64,000 bases of DNA from Neodiprion pinetum. Lineage: Eukaryota; Arthropoda; Insecta; Hymenoptera; Diprionidae. The position numbers and the translations under genes were made by a program. The stretch spans positions 8,479,193 to 8,543,192 of the forward strand of contig NC_060235.2 in assembly GCF_021155775.2 (NCBI RefSeq). Direction: 5' to 3'. Each line of letters starts with the position of its first letter. Position 1 is the stretch's first letter. The notes under the pieces were generated by a model. It was not told the DNA's origin, searched no databases, and saw only the letters and a list, made by a program, of their open reading frames with translations. Of this stretch, positions 34,353-48,094 are shown one piece after another.

Positions 34353-37300
34353 GCTCCTATTTTCTATCTAGTAGCATTCACAGATAAAAGACACACAAAA
34401 GCCATCAAATTTTCATAAAATGAATAAGCTCTCGTTTCTGACGTCCAATGGAAAACACGTTTTGCGAATAAATATCGTCTTTCGTTTTTTTTTTTTAATT
34501 TTCACCTGTTTGCTCACTTCTTGTCACTCGCGAACACAATTTTCTTTGCACTGCAACGCAGTTTTTCAGCGATACGTTCACGATCTCGATACTCTTGGAC
34601 CATCTCTACAAATTTCAAATTTCTGTGCCTACTGTGAAAATCATTTTCACCTAATCACGCTGCCCAAGATTGACGAGTGAATGGTTTGCACATGAGAAAC
34701 CAAAATGACGAGAACGTTTTGTCTCAGATACTTGACAATTGTGATTATTGTGAATGTATAAATAAGAAGAAACAAGAAATTTCAAACTACCCAAACATTT
34801 CCTGATCTAGAGAACTTTGAAATTAAGGGTAGGTTTTCTTTAGTAATAACTTGAAAATATTTGTTCAATCGTATCTGAATATAAAAAAGTTTTAACAATA
34901 TTTGATATTTGTTTTATAACTTCTCTTTTCACATGGTAATCTCATAAAAGAAGGCACATAAAATTGCATACGTGTATAAAAAAAGTAAATATTCATACAT
35001 TCGTTCGATCATTCATACTTAGTGCTTATTAATTGTTTCAAACGGTGTATAGTATTGAAATTATCAAGTCTAAATTGACTTTCTTTTGGATTTTAAAATT
35101 TAAAATTGTGACTAGGAATTTTTTTATTTATAAATAAAGTCTTATCAAGATTGACTTAACTTAGACAATTATTTTGCGAAGGTCTTAGGTAGGTGTATGG
35201 CAATCATGGTTTGTTGTTCGTTACGAAATCCACGTTCCTTTCAATCTTGATGATATTTAAATCGCTTTCGTCGTAATTTGATCTTATTTGTTCAAACTTA
35301 TTATTTACTGATAAAACCTTCGTCCTAATTTATTGTTTTCAAGATGTAATACGGCCGTTAATTATTTTCAAAATTTTTAAAAATACGTTATTGTATAAAT
35401 AAGATTGGGACATCGTGCTACGTGGACAGTTTGGTCGAGAGATAAACCCTCTCCGAAAAAAACAGGTGGAATTAGTCGAAGGTGTACATCACAATACCAC
35501 TCGATGGCACTTAGAGTCAAATTATCTTTGGTCATTGTTTTAGTTACGGCGGAAATATTTGAATCGTTGAACAATTTGAAAAGAAAAAAAAAAATTCAGT
35601 AATCAATGAAGGCTTGTCAGCAAACCTCCGCAAATCGAAAAGATCGGGCGAAAAGAGAAGAATAAATGAAATTACTTCTAGTCTAAAAGAATCAATTCCC
35701 ATTGCTGTCTAAGAATTAATCGAATGGCTTGTAGCTGAGAGATCGCCGAACGAAAACCACGGATTGCGCGGAGTCCGATAATTTCTCATTTCACGGGTCA
35801 GCCCCTCGCAGCTCTTTGGACTGGGCGTGAAACTAGCCATGGTTTGTTAGTTCTTCCAGAAAGTATTACCATAAAATCGTGACCGGAATCTCTAGGGTAT
35901 CATTCAGTAGCTGCCATTGGAATATTCGCAGGCCATAAATGAGCTTGCCGTGAGTTCGAACGATCGACAATCGCTGATCTTATCCATAGGCTCGCGAGTC
36001 ATGTACGTGGAATTTTTTCTCATCTCTGATCGGTTGTCAGTGTAACGTAAAAACGTGGTTGCTCGCTTCGCTCCGGCAGAAATTCTCCGTTTACTCCGGC
36101 GCTTTATAAAGCTTCCCGATCGTATTGTACACCTATAGGTATAACATAATGCACGCATAACCAGCTATGTAGGGGTGATAATGGATCAGCTCGTTCATTT
36201 TTATTGCCTCGACTCGGCTTCCTATTACGAGCAGATGACGGCACAACGAGACGACGACAGCTCGATGTAATCGAATAATCCCAAGATTGAATGGAACAAA
36301 TCAATCGGACGATTCGCCTTCGACGTTCCGCGATACTTCACCTCTTTTGTAAAGAATCAAAGGCGTGGTCAGAAATGCTGTTTGTTGACTTCGTGACTTC
36401 TCCTTGGCGGGTATCCCTGAATAATAAATCATCAAAAAGTGTTTTCGGTTGATCAAATCTTATCTGATAATGAACTTTTTATCAAATTGGATAAATTAAT
36501 TATTAATGACAAAAATTTCCGTCCGGTAAATTTTAATCCAGTAAAATGATATATTCTAATATTCATCTATTTTACATATTGAAACATTTCCTTGCACCGG
36601 CAATAAAATTTTCTTTCACCTGAAATAAGAATCCTTTGAAATAATGGAAGAAAGGTTAATAATTAGTTATAGAAATAAAATCGTTCGTTGCTTTGCTCGG
36701 ACACTTTACATACATCTGTTATGAAAGTAAGTTTTCACGCAGTAATAATTATTACCACTTCGCACAAACACATAGCTTTCAATATTTTTTAACCATGTTG
36801 AACAAATATTTACTAATCGCAGTGAAATTCTCCACAATGTCCGTAATTTCTCACTTCAATTCCACTTGAATAGCGTCACTTTTTGCTGATCAACAGAATA
36901 AGATGAGATTTGTAACGCTTGTTCACCTCAACAACGTTTTACTCCGTCCCCCGCCTCTTTTTTTATCGAGTGAAGAATCAAATTATTTCTACAACAGTTA
37001 CGGCTAAATTTGTATTTTCCCCATTTGTCAGAGTCAACTCATGCATACTATATCATTATTCTTAACCAATGTCCGTATCTGCAAAAAAAAAAAAGAAAAA
37101 AAAACTTGCCCCTTTATCGGGCGTATACAAATATTATATGTATACCTATACCAAAAATGCCAACAATGGAAAAGGGGGTCTTGTATATAGTGCATGGTGA
37201 ATAATGCCCGCGCCGCTGGCACCTTCGTGCAAAGAAAAATTGAAGGGAATTTTACTTCTATTTTACCTTTTATTTATTTATTCGCTTATTTATTTTTTCC

Positions 37301-39739
37301 CCTCCCCAATTTTCTTTCATTTTATTCAGCAGTTCCGCCTCAACAGCGTTGAGAACGTTAATGCAGCTTTTCTACCGCTCCTGAATATTCGCAGATGCTT
37401 TTTCAACTTAGCGTTGTATCGAAGCACCCGAATGTACAGTGTGAGAAATTATAATCAATGCGATCACCCAAAGTGATTAATAATTTTCCGGCTATGCTGC
37501 AAACCAATTTTCAGACACCGTGCGACTTGCGTTCTGACCATGAAGCTCCGGTTCGGAAAGTTCTCAATTCCATGACCGTTTGTTAGCTTTTAAGTCACGA
37601 ACTCAAGCCACGCGACTAACGTCGGTGATGAAAAACCGCGAGTTTGAACACCCCGTAGATGTGTGCCAGGTGAAATACAGCGTAGGGGCTTACAATATAG
37701 GAAATAGGCGCTGTCTCGTAAATCGAAAAGACGCTGAGCTTTATTGCGCACACTTCACGGCATATGGCTAGGTAGGTACAGTAGAAGAATCATATCGTAT
37801 ATTTTAAAAGAATGTGATACCGCATACGGCTTGGTAGGTAAAACGTAGATAGCTGCTATGAATTTATGACTACCAAAGCTGAATAACTTATTTCACATTC
37901 TTTGTATTAAGTGCAGAGGAAAGTGGGACGGTCTTGCAGCATGAACCTTTTAGTTTGTAGTTCATTTTTCACTCGGTATTACGTGAAAAAATTGAAAATA
38001 TTCGGAAGGAATTACAGGAGGTCGCTTTTTTCGAGTTCAGTCAACTTGGAGCTTTCGTGAAATTTATGGTTTCACTCTTCGAGACGCGGATGTACAGGAA
38101 TCAGAGTTCAAAGCCGTATGAAATAGTCGGTAAAAATATTCTTCGGCACAGATACTACGAAGTATTATACACGTTATAGTATCTCACGAAACTGGACATA
38201 AATTTTCACCCTTTCTGATCCTGATCCTTCTCCAACGGTGCATATTATATTCTGAAGATTATAGCGAAGACTTATGCCCTGTTTTATGTCACTCACTTAC
38301 CTACCGCCTTTTTCGGATTAAAATGCGACGGCGCTTATGACATTGGCGGATCAGCTTGTCAGTTCCATACCTGCAGGCAAGATAAGAGAAAGCATTCTTT
38401 GGGGCCGTCACACCTGGAAAAAAATTATCCCGTCGGACAGTAAGGGAAAATAAATGTCAGACTTCCAGGAGAAGCATCTAACCATTCTCACTACCTGTAT
38501 TGTTAGCCTTGTTTTACGATTTCTTCAATCGCTTTTGGAATCTCACTTGAGGGTCAAATTATATTCGTATTGTGCACAGCTATCCAGAATATTTCGTGTC
38601 CTTTTGAAGTTTAAATCAACCGTTCACTCCGTTAAACAACGAAATTTTGTAAATTACAGAAAAAAAATGCATAGTTAAAACATCGTTGACTTGTCGTTAC
38701 GTGACATGAAAATGAACAATAATTTCAAAAAAGAAGTTCTAAAGCTAAGAGATTATCGTAATTTCAAGTGGTTCGATAACGGCTTGAATAAAGGCAGGTA
38801 TTACTTTCCAACGCTTCCGAAACAACATTAGGCTGATAAAGCTCGATATTATCAGAAAACTCAAGGAACCTGGGGCTATGTTGCTATTTGGTGAAAGCCA
38901 TTCGCCGAGCGACGTTATGCTTATAGGGTCGGCCATTCGCGTGGTAGTAAGTCGTCGTCGTCTTCCATCAGGCTATTTACGAACAGCAATTAAGTGACTG
39001 CTGATTACGGTACTCGACTTGGGATTTCGAGGCATGCCATGAAGCAGGAAGACCTGCAAATCTGTCAAGGCTGTGAAATTCACCCGCTAATTCCAGCTAT
39101 CTGATCTTTCACTGAACATTCCTCGAAATTTCGCAGTATACTCACCAAAGACCAGTTACTCATCTACGACTAGTATAAATTCAGATAAAAGTTACCGCTG
39201 TAATATCTTCTCTTTCGCGAAAGAATTTCGCACAGACTGAATTTTCCATCAAAACGCCAAGTCATTTGTCAAAAAAATAAAAAAAAAATCCCTACGTAGA
39301 AACAAGGAGCAATTAGCACCGACGCAATCTGCTCGCCGTTAAAGTGTCAGCAACATTTGAACTAGATAATAAATTGCGTCTGAAACTCGATACTGCATTT
39401 AATAAAGGGCGAAAATTTATCATGTGCTCGCCGCGGGGTCGGTGACAGCATCGCTGCACCGTCATTGTAATTTTAAAGTAAACATAGATAAATAAATTAA
39501 CCGACCCAATGCCGAACCCGTTCGTGGACAGCTGTTCCTCTTCACCCCTTTAGTAACATTCGGGCTACGCTGCATTCAACTTTTCAAACTGGTATACCTG
39601 TGTAGAGTACCTAGTTGAGATTCCTGTGAGCGGATAAATTCACCGTTTTCCACTAGAAACTCTGTTGCGAAAAAACATCCCTCGATTCGTTATAGCCGAG
39701 GTGTTAAACGGTGAGTAAAACTGACGTACACTGTTTACG
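34353..39739. other. Non-coding stretch, nothing recognised
   Basis: Open frames such as 34420-34677 plus, 35904-36158 minus and 38745-38936 minus have no recognisable domains. The last starts from an ATG and has one hydrophobic segment (SFLIISSFISLMLF), which makes it a weak candidate small ORF. A/T runs lie at 37081-37104 and 37258-37300. No element ends were identified. Confidence 0.35.
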
Positions 39740-40985
39740 ATTACAAACAATGCAAGTTGATCATAGAGTTTACAAAGGCTTTAAAAATGCGCAGTGTGTG
39801 AATATGACAGCAGGATTTGGCACATTGTAAAATTATTACTGTAAAGACTACACCGATTATATAGATGACAAGTAATTATAGAGATTACAGGGATTACAAA
39901 AAGATTGCTAAAAATACGACGAGATCAGGTACATTACAAAGGATTACTAGGTATTACAAATATCATCAGTGAACAAAGTTTGAAGGAATCTTATGCATTA
40001 CAACGATAACGTCAAGAATGCAAGTTAATATCACAAGTAATCGCAAGTTATCACCAGTGATTGCAAAGATTTCCAGGATTACGAAAATAACATGAAGAAT
40101 AGCGAAATTTACAAAAATTACAAGGATCGTACAAAATTACCAAAGATATAAACAATTACTAAAGACTCGAGAATCGCCAAGATTTCGAGAAGTTAAGACA
40201 TTACAAAAAGATTGCTACGAATACAACAAGATTAGATACATTACAGGGATTACAAAAAGATTGCTACGAATACAACAAGATTAGATACATTACAGGGATT
40301 ACAAAAAGATTGCTAAGAATACAAGATTAGATACGCTACAAAGAATTACTAGTCACTACAAATATTACCAGTAAACAAAATTTTAATGAATTTTATGGAT
40401 AACAAAGATGAAGTGAACAATACAAGTTAGTATCACAACTTATCGCGAGTTATTACAAGTGATTATAAGGATTTCGGGGATTACAAAGATAACGTGAAGA
40501 ATAGCGAAATTTACAAACATTACAAGGATCATAAAAAATTACTAGAGATATAAATAATTACAAAAGATTTAGAAAATTGCGAAGATTTCAATAAATTAGG
40601 ACATTCAGGACTTACAAAAAGATTGCTAAGAATACAACAAGGTCAGATACATTACAAAGGCTTACCAGGCATAAATATTACCAGCGAACAAAGTTCCAAG
40701 GAATTTTATGGATTACAGAGATAAAATGAATAATACAAGTTAGTATCACAAGTTATCGCAAGTTGTCACAAGCCATTGCAAGGATTTCGAGGATTACAAA
40801 AAATACCACACAGAATAGTGAATTTCACAAAAATTACAAGGATTATAAAAAATTACCAAAGATACAAACAATTGCAAAAGATTTCGAGAATTGCCAAGAT
40901 TTCAAGAATTACAAAGATGACACGTAAGATACAAATATTACAGAACTCGGAAATATTTTGTAAAGATCAGTTATACCTTATTTAG
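39740..40985 (+). repeat. Hierarchical satellite with TTACAAAGAT-like base motif
   Basis: Three long units begin with AAAAAGATTGCT at 39898, 40303 and 40616. They are about 307, 313 and 310-320 bp and align along their length: attacaaggat, agcgaaatttacaaa, agttagtatcacaa and ttatggatta recur in the same order. Between units 1 and 2 lie two 49-bp tandem copies (40205-40253 and 40254-40302) of only the beginning of the unit. All levels are built from a TTACAA/ATTACAAAG-type word, so short, medium and long periodicities are nested. The plus strand is strongly A-rich. The 69-codon frame at 40776-40985 is a translation of the repeat. Confidence 0.85.
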
Positions 40986-42944
40986 CAGAAAATGTCAATT
41001 TTATTTGCACTCCGTCCCGAAGCCTGTACATAATAATTGTCTATATCCAAAAGTGGTGGCTGTATAGAAGCACGTATAGCTGCGAAGTATTGATTTCAGG
41101 ACGATGAGAGTTATGAAAATTTTAGCTACTCGACCAAACAGACCAAACCAAATGAAATTGCTATGTCTGCTGTGGATCCATTTCTGTATACCCACACGCA
41201 TAGTTGAATAGACAGGCAGCCTGTTATCACTGCAAGCATACCGAAAGACGTGGCAAGATGTACGACATTTCGTGACAAGGAAGTTCTTATTAGTGAATTC
41301 CACCGTTTTATCGCTGACAGTTAACATCCGTTTCGTACAAACTTTTTCAGGGTTGTGTACCTAGGATCTGGAAACGGTTTAAAATACTTGACGGTATTGA
41401 AGCTGACGAGTGTTGAATATACGCTGCGTGTATGCGTACATATGTGTAGATAGAAATTGATCGGCGTTTAAAACTGTGGCTATTCGTGAGCTTGAGGCGG
41501 TTTCGGGCAAACGCTGAGATAAAAACAGAACCGATTGCAATTAGTTAATAAACCCGAGCGAACAGAACGGGCTTCGTGTCTTCAGACAATTCCTAGCTAA
41601 ACTGGCACGGAAGATCCGGAAGAGCGATTAATCTTACGATCCTTAAAATACTCGCCAAAAAGACGTTCGATTCTCCGTTTATCGAGATTTATCAGGATTT
41701 TGAGCATTGAATCCTGAAATAATCATTTTCTCTATTAGGCTTGTCACATGTAAACTATTTATATTTTCCATAATTTCGATACGTTGTCGTTTCTACTAAC
41801 AAGCAAAAGCCTTCAAACTTTAAACCTCCAAGCCTTACGATTCTCCAAATATACGTTGACATGTTTTCTTGTTTCTAATTTTCAGTGCTTAATTCCTTCG
41901 AAAAACTTACCCAGTATCTGTTTTCTGATAAAAAAAGGAAAAAAAATCTCAGTTGCAAAAAAAAAAAAGAAAAAAAAAACAAAAACGTTCTTTTCGGGAT
42001 TTCGCGAATAAAATAAATCTTTTATATACTGTCATGAAAAACTTGGAAATTCTTATCTAAAAAAATCTCGATATGTAGAGGTAATGACTGTGAAATATTG
42101 CTTCTGATTGTGAGTTACATTTGTGTAAAACTTTTACATGCGTGAATTCGCCTACAGTACGATTCGGCCCGAGGACGAGTTTATTATCTATAACTAAATT
42201 TACATGCGACGAAAACCTCCCGAAACCTTCCGGCTAGGCCGAACCCTTTCTAACCGACTCTAAAAGGCCTAACTCTGTTTCAACTTGGTTGTGGTGTCGT
42301 GGTTCCCGTTTATTTGCTGTACACTGAGAGAACGGATTGTCCGAATCTACAACGGGTAGTGATAAAAGTATGCTGCGTGATGGAATGGAAAATTTGCTAC
42401 CAGACAAAAGATATTTCGTGGACCCAAGAAAAATTTGGTTGCCTGAACTGAAATATTATTCCCGCCACTCGCAAAGAAGCCGTTGTAAATTCAAACAATT
42501 CCTTTTCTCGCTATACTTCGCATCGTTTCGCATTTTTCTACTGCACCGTTTCACTCACTACTCACGTATTATCATAACATAAAATGAAAGTATTCGCTAG
42601 AAGTTTTCATATCTCCTTCCAACGATCAAATCAAAGAGTCCTGTTCCCCGCAAATTAAGCTCAGGTGTCATTCCATGGCTTGGTAAGATCTAGATCTGGA
42701 CTGAAATATGTCCAGGTTCCCGAGGACGTAACTCAAGCGATTTTTTATTTTTCGAATCTTCTGAGAAGAAAAAAACGACCTATCGCGAGACAACATATTT
42801 TTTCAGCTGTTGATGAAGATCGGTCGACAATTGGGATTTTATAATCAGAAATACTAGACCTTTTTATACAAAAAATGCATTTGTTTCAGTTTTTTTCTAA
42901 CACTTGATTGGGAAATTTGATTTTTGAAGCCTATGGAAAGATTT
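40986..42944. other. Non-coding stretch, nothing recognised
   Basis: Frames at 41001-41327 minus (108 codons) and 42337-42579 plus (81 codons) have no domain I recognise. CACTGAGAGAACG at 42324 resembles the left end of the 12694 element, but I found no matching right end. A runs lie at 41958-41978. Confidence 0.35.
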
Positions 42945-43084
42945 CGTCGGCTACAATTTCATGCGCATGCGCCACAATCACACAACTGCCAGTGACAACG
43001 GTCAAAATTTTGGAGGTTAGGAGGTTAGGTTCGTGATTGTGGATCAGATTGTGGCGCATGCGCATTAAATTGTAGCAGACGACG
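42945..43084. mobile_element. 140-bp MITE-like element with NRF-1/EWG-like sites in both arms
   Basis: 42945-42979 and 43047-43084 are inverted copies differing by one substitution and a 3-bp gap. Each arm contains GCGCATGCGC, a perfect palindrome matching the NRF-1 consensus YGCGCAYGCGCR, which Drosophila Erect wing also recognises. The interior has a short tandem GGAGGTTA-GGAGGTTA. There is no coding capacity; the minus-strand frame across it is a by-product. Confidence 0.7.
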
Positions 43085-43231
43085 GACCATTTTGTCTTTA
43101 GGAATTCACTAGGTATATTCACAAACGCAGTGTGCAATCAAGACACCACATCAGTTTTTTCCATGTGGTGTTATATTTTCAATCTACACTGCACCGAGTT
43201 TTAAAATTTTCTATCATTCGGCAGAAGTGCC
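43085..43231. other. Short unannotated spacer
   Basis: Nothing recognised. Confidence 0.4.
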
Positions 43232-43549
43232 TTAACTTGAATTAGGACGAAGTAATTGCCTTGCTGCGAGTTCTGCTGCCAATGTACCATTTTCAAAAAA
43301 TGTATCCCAAATTGAGTCGCCATTCACGATTGCAGAACCTTGACTGAATAATGTGTACACGAACCTGGTATTTTTTCTAAAATTTCCCGAATTCATCGGA
43401 ACCAAGTAGCGAAGTATTGGCAGCGTAACAGGAGGCAGAACCGAAAGATGATAACGAAATTGTGTAAAATTGGAAACAGGACGGATAAAATAAGGGGTCA
43501 GCGATTTAAGGTTGGGTTCGAACAGAGACACATTGCCAATTCGTTCGGG
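43232..43549 (-). CDS. Unrecognised minus-strand open frame
   Basis: The frame is open for about 105 codons and ends with TAA. No in-frame ATG lies near its 5' end, so if real it would be an exon rather than a complete gene. The peptide is balanced in composition and includes the strings SVLPPVTLPILRYLVP and SIWDTFFENGTLAAELAARQ. I do not recognise a family. The opposite strand is also open for 76 codons at 43448-43678. A chance frame is at least as likely. Confidence 0.2.
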   Translation of the reverse strand, partial: PERIGNVSLFEPNLKSLTPYFIRPVSNFTQFRYHLSVLPPVTLPILRYLVPMNSGNFRKNTRFVYTLFSQGSAIVNGDSIWDTFFENGTLAAELAARQLLRPNSS

Positions 43550-46500
43550 AATCTTTTACGAACTTTCCGTTGCTCGTCATACGCGGCAGTAGCTGTGCAA
43601 AGTTTTTACGAAGACGGCGTTGCAGGTGCGCGTTTCTTGGTTTTGCTTAAAAATATCCTAGGTATACGTGATAAGTAACGCCAAGGAACGAGATTCTGCG
43701 GATAAGAGCTGGAGGTGCGGGGCGTTAGCTCTTCAAAAACACCCAACGCGTACATCGTTTTTCCATTCGACATCCTCACCTGCGCACCGATGGTGAGAAG
43801 CTAGCTATATCACGACATCTCTGGGATTCCTCGAGGATTCGAGCAGGCTTCAGCAGAGCGTGGGAATAAATGCTTCCTTGAAGACGGGCTGAGAAAAGCT
43901 CCAGTTCCAGAGGTGAAAAAGACCTCTTCAACCGTAGGTACCTACTCGCCACTTCGAATGTCGTTTACATCTGCGGATCCCACTGCAAAATACCCACTCT
44001 CGCAACTGAAACTGAAATACACAGGAACGTGACGACTGTTTTAGGAACGAATAATCTACTGGGTTTATATTCACGGTAGGTGGAATGGGAGAAGAGAAGC
44101 CAATGAATAAGGTTGATGGATTTTCCTGCACAAATCGGTGATTCAAAAAATTTTTAGACGAGGTATTTGCAAATCTCTCGACAAAGAACTTAATGGAACC
44201 CAAAGTCTGCTGCTGAAGTTTCTGACAAGTTAATATCCAAAATTGGTGATCCTATACTTTTTTTGTCGATGAGAAATTTCGTTTTCGAGATGTTTACTTT
44301 TCTACTGCTGGAATCAAGGGATCTGGAAATTTAGGGGGATTAATATCGTCGGATATTTATTGAACCAATGAAGTTCAAATCAATAACCTGGTATGGCAAA
44401 GTTTTATGCATTGAAGGTTTCGAGGCACCTCTTGGCAGGAAACTGAGAAAAATGTTATTGTAGTAGGCTGCGAAAATATCGTCTGGAACACTACATTTTT
44501 AGACGAAATCAGAAAGAAACAGGTATATTATTAATGGCTTGTGCCACATGAAGCTCAAGCTAGTCTCTCGATCATCAGCGATTGATATTTTAGAAATATA
44601 CATATAAGTTGGATGAAAATAAACTTTCTCATAACCATTTTTCATCGAAACAATCATTTGGTTATCGTGTAGGATTTCAAATTTATTGTTCGTTTATTTT
44701 CTCAATGTTTGACAAACTTAGTTTATCGAAAAAAAAAAAGTGAAAAGTAGTTTCATTTATGTTCAAAAGCGAAAACAGACTGTATATCAAGTGAATTTTG
44801 AGTGAAATTGAATGTGATGTCACCGTTTGTATCAAAAAATCGACAGACAGAAATAATGCTCCACCATCTATGACCTTCGTGCGTAGACTTAAAAAAAAGA
44901 CAGAAAACGGTTGTGCACTGTAAACAAATTCGAATAAACTGTTACAATTATAAATAAGACTGGATTCCAGTTATTTTGCATCGGTACTGAAGTGAATCTT
45001 CCAAAAGAAAAAACTAAGATATTTTCTTCATCTTACAAACCAACTGCCACGATGCTACCACATATTATCATGCCTACCAAGTTATTTTGCTACACGGATT
45101 TTGTTGCGCGTGCCAAATAGATGAGTTATGTCAACCAAATAATTCAAAAACATTATTCGGTTCGTGCAAAGAGAAATTAAGTATCTTAAATAGAAATAAA
45201 AATGTCAAGTTTGGCGCAACTTTTCTGTGATGGTGGTAAAAAAAACTTTTTTCAGTGTATTTATTCACAGGAAAAATTTTAGAACAAGTCATCAATCAAA
45301 TAGTGCAAATGAAAAATATTGAAATTCACATTCTGCGCTTCATAAGTATTATAAAATATACCAAAAAAACATGAGCTTACCCAATGCTGTATACAAACAC
45401 ATTCAATTCCAAGTTGGAAAGTGAGATTATGTTGCGTGATTTTGGTACATTTTTTGGAAAAATTGGAAGAGCTACGAAGTGTAAGGCAATCTGATAGCTT
45501 TTGAATGAGTTTCCTGAGATGAGCAACAATATTGCTAAGCATTATTCAGCTACTTTTGACGTTCAAAAATGTACCAATTTGAATAATATGTGTAAATTTG
45601 CTCCAACGTAATGACGCCACCTCAACCCACAAACTTATCCTTTTCACGAACGTGGCAAATTCATTCATGTCACACCCACAGACTCACTTGGAAAGCTGGA
45701 AATTTTAGAAAATTGTCAAAGTAAACGGCAGATCTGTTATCACGAAATAACTTTTCCCTTGAAGACGATAACGAGGAGTAAAGCAACAGATTTTAGAGGC
45801 TCAGGTCTGTCAACGGAATGATTTCTAAGCGCCAAGTTAAGGGAGCCTTGTCGCAACTGTTGCAAATTGTGTCGACGCCCCGGCGTCTGCTTTGACTGGC
45901 AGAGCGGATATTCGTGGAAATTTTCGATCCGTTTCATTCCCCGATACACAAAAAGTAATCCCGGTGGCTTCGTAAGTTTTACAAGTTAAGGAGGGCCGCC
46001 GCCTCTCGCAACTTTATTCTTTGAATTGATTGATGAATGTTGTCCGAGGTGTTTTGTATTCTTCTCAAAGCATTTCTCCAAACTCCAACAACTCGGGGTT
46101 ATTTCTTCGTAAACAGTCAAGAATTCAACATCGTAAGCGGGCTGCGATTTTCTGAAGGGAGAACTTCTCGCTGCTTGAGGCAAGTAAAATACCACCCTCG
46201 AGACGTTTCTCACGCGGCGTGTCAATTCGTTTATTGCAGCTATTTTTGAGCTTTAAGTTGCTCGGCTTTGAAGTTCACCCTTCAGGCTGATTCCCATCGT
46301 TTTGATACAGTTTCGAAGAAAATATTAAACGCTTTGTACTCCCAGAGTCGTCGTTAAAATATATTTTGACACCATGATTTTTTTTCTTCTCATTTGTTGT
46401 GACGATATCATACGGTAAAAATCTGTCGTATGATAAAAGTTGTTTTACGAATCACGCATTCTGTGTTGTTTTAATGAAATACACAAAGAACTTTGCAATT

Positions 46501-47539
46501 GTGTTGAAATTTTGGAAATTTCATTCAATTGCCACAGATCTTTAACTTTGAAAACTTGTACAGACATTTTTCAACTCACAACAGTATTGTCGTAGACGAA
46601 CAATTTACTGTAATTACTCGGATCATTTCTTATGCTGTAAACGTGATAAGATTGAATCAATGTTTAAAGAACAGTTTACAGAATTCCATAACCAACTCGT
46701 ACCAACGACTTTGAACAGCGTCTATTCTACTGCAATTTGCTATGAGCAAACCTCGTTAGCTTTAATTGTCCAACAGTATTCCTTTCAATTTCCTCGACTG
46801 TAATTACCAACTAGTTAGTTCCATTCTACACGCTGAAAGTAATGTTTGAATAAAACGTATCGAAAGAAGACTGTTAATTTTACCAGGAATTCTATCAGCA
46901 CACAACACTTGTCCTGAGCTTGAAAGAGTGACATAAAATATAAAATCATATTCCAGGACAAAAGTTTTTTTGATACATGACAAAGTACAATTTTTTTCCA
47001 ATGTCCAAGAACATCTTACTGGATGACTTTGATTCATAAAAATCTGTTTTGCCTTACGTTTTATCTATTCTTATTGATTTCGTTTTGATGTTTTTTCCAA
47101 CTATTCAACGCTAAATTTTCCAAATCATGTCACAAGTATCGCAATATTTTCAGCCAACGAATTTAGGTGCCGATGTACAGGGCAGAAAATCGAAAAGCAG
47201 TATCTCGTACCCAGTCCTGTTTTTCACGGTTAAGCCGCGCCCCTATATCCTCGTCTCAAAAGCATGTTAAGGGCCCCGCCATTAGGGTTTAATATCCCAT
47301 CTAAATGCTGATTTTTTTCAAAGGTTGGTTATTTGTGGTTATTTGGCGGTTAAATCGTGCTCAAAGTGCGAATGCTTGGTGGCATGGTGCCCAAGTCCAA
47401 AGAGTAACCTGAGACCGGATACTTTCCCCCACCGAGGCAAACGTGACAGCCAAAAAGTTCAGCAGAACTTACAAAGGATAAGAGCAACGTCAGGTTTCGG
47501 CGTTTCGCGAGTCGAAAAAGCTTGATTAAATCGGAAATT
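43550..47539. other. Non-coding stretch, nothing recognised
   Basis: A minus-strand frame at 45279-45542 starts at ATG and has a GTAAGC donor-like sequence after the codons for CIQHW. Its peptide is unfamiliar. Another at 46804-47037 minus is likewise unfamiliar. One CGAGGGT word, on the minus strand, lies at 46194-46200. Confidence 0.35.
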
Positions 47540-47960
47540 TTCACACTACGGTCTTCTACAAGACTTCAAAGATTTCACCGATTACCTGAGAACTCATCAC
47601 GATACTTTGTCGGACTTTAGAAGACTTCCATGGGCCTTATACGGGGCCTTGTTAGATTTTGAGCGGACTTTGAATACTTTACCAAAATCCATATTGTTCC
47701 GTAACACTTCATGGAACTCGTGTGGTACTTGACGGAACCTTACGGAACTTCCTGGGATTCCTCGAAACTTTTGTAAGGACTTTATAAGACTTCGGGAAAC
47801 CGACAAGTTTTTATCGGATTTCATCACAATTCATCGTCGAATTTCATATAACTTTTAAAACACTTCAATGACTTCACCGAAGCACAGGAATTTTCCACAA
47901 TTTAGTATCATCAAGCTGCTGGAAGGATTTTACAGAACTTACGAGTGACTGAATAATCCT
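47540..47960. repeat. Degenerate array of GACTTC/GGAACTT-like words
   Basis: Words such as agacttcaaag, ggactttagaagacttcc, ggactttgaatac, ggaaccttacggaacttcc and ggactttataagacttcggg recur roughly every 10-12 bases. Like 3400-3665, it is a patch-specific motif repeated in diverged form. The minus-strand frame across it is an artefact. Confidence 0.5.
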
Positions 47961-48094
47961 CATCCTGAAGTTCATTCTCCAATCTATTTTGGTTCAAAAT
48001 TATCCGTTCAAATAACATTTTATCAATCAATTCATTCGTTCATTCTTCAACGACTGTTGGATAGAACCAAAAACCGAAAGAGCTGTTCTTAACT

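Noticed and set aside
35377..35602. Transposase-like string (DKPSPKKTGG) on the plus strand
   Set aside because: Only a short coincidental string. No catalytic residues or neighbouring transposase motifs.
40776..40985. 69-codon Ile/Lys-rich protein
   Set aside because: It is a translation of the TTACAA-type satellite, open because the repeat lacks stops in that frame.
39740..40985. CRISPR-like array
   Set aside because: Repeats are degenerate and contiguous, with no conserved repeat/unique spacer alternation, and there are no cas genes.
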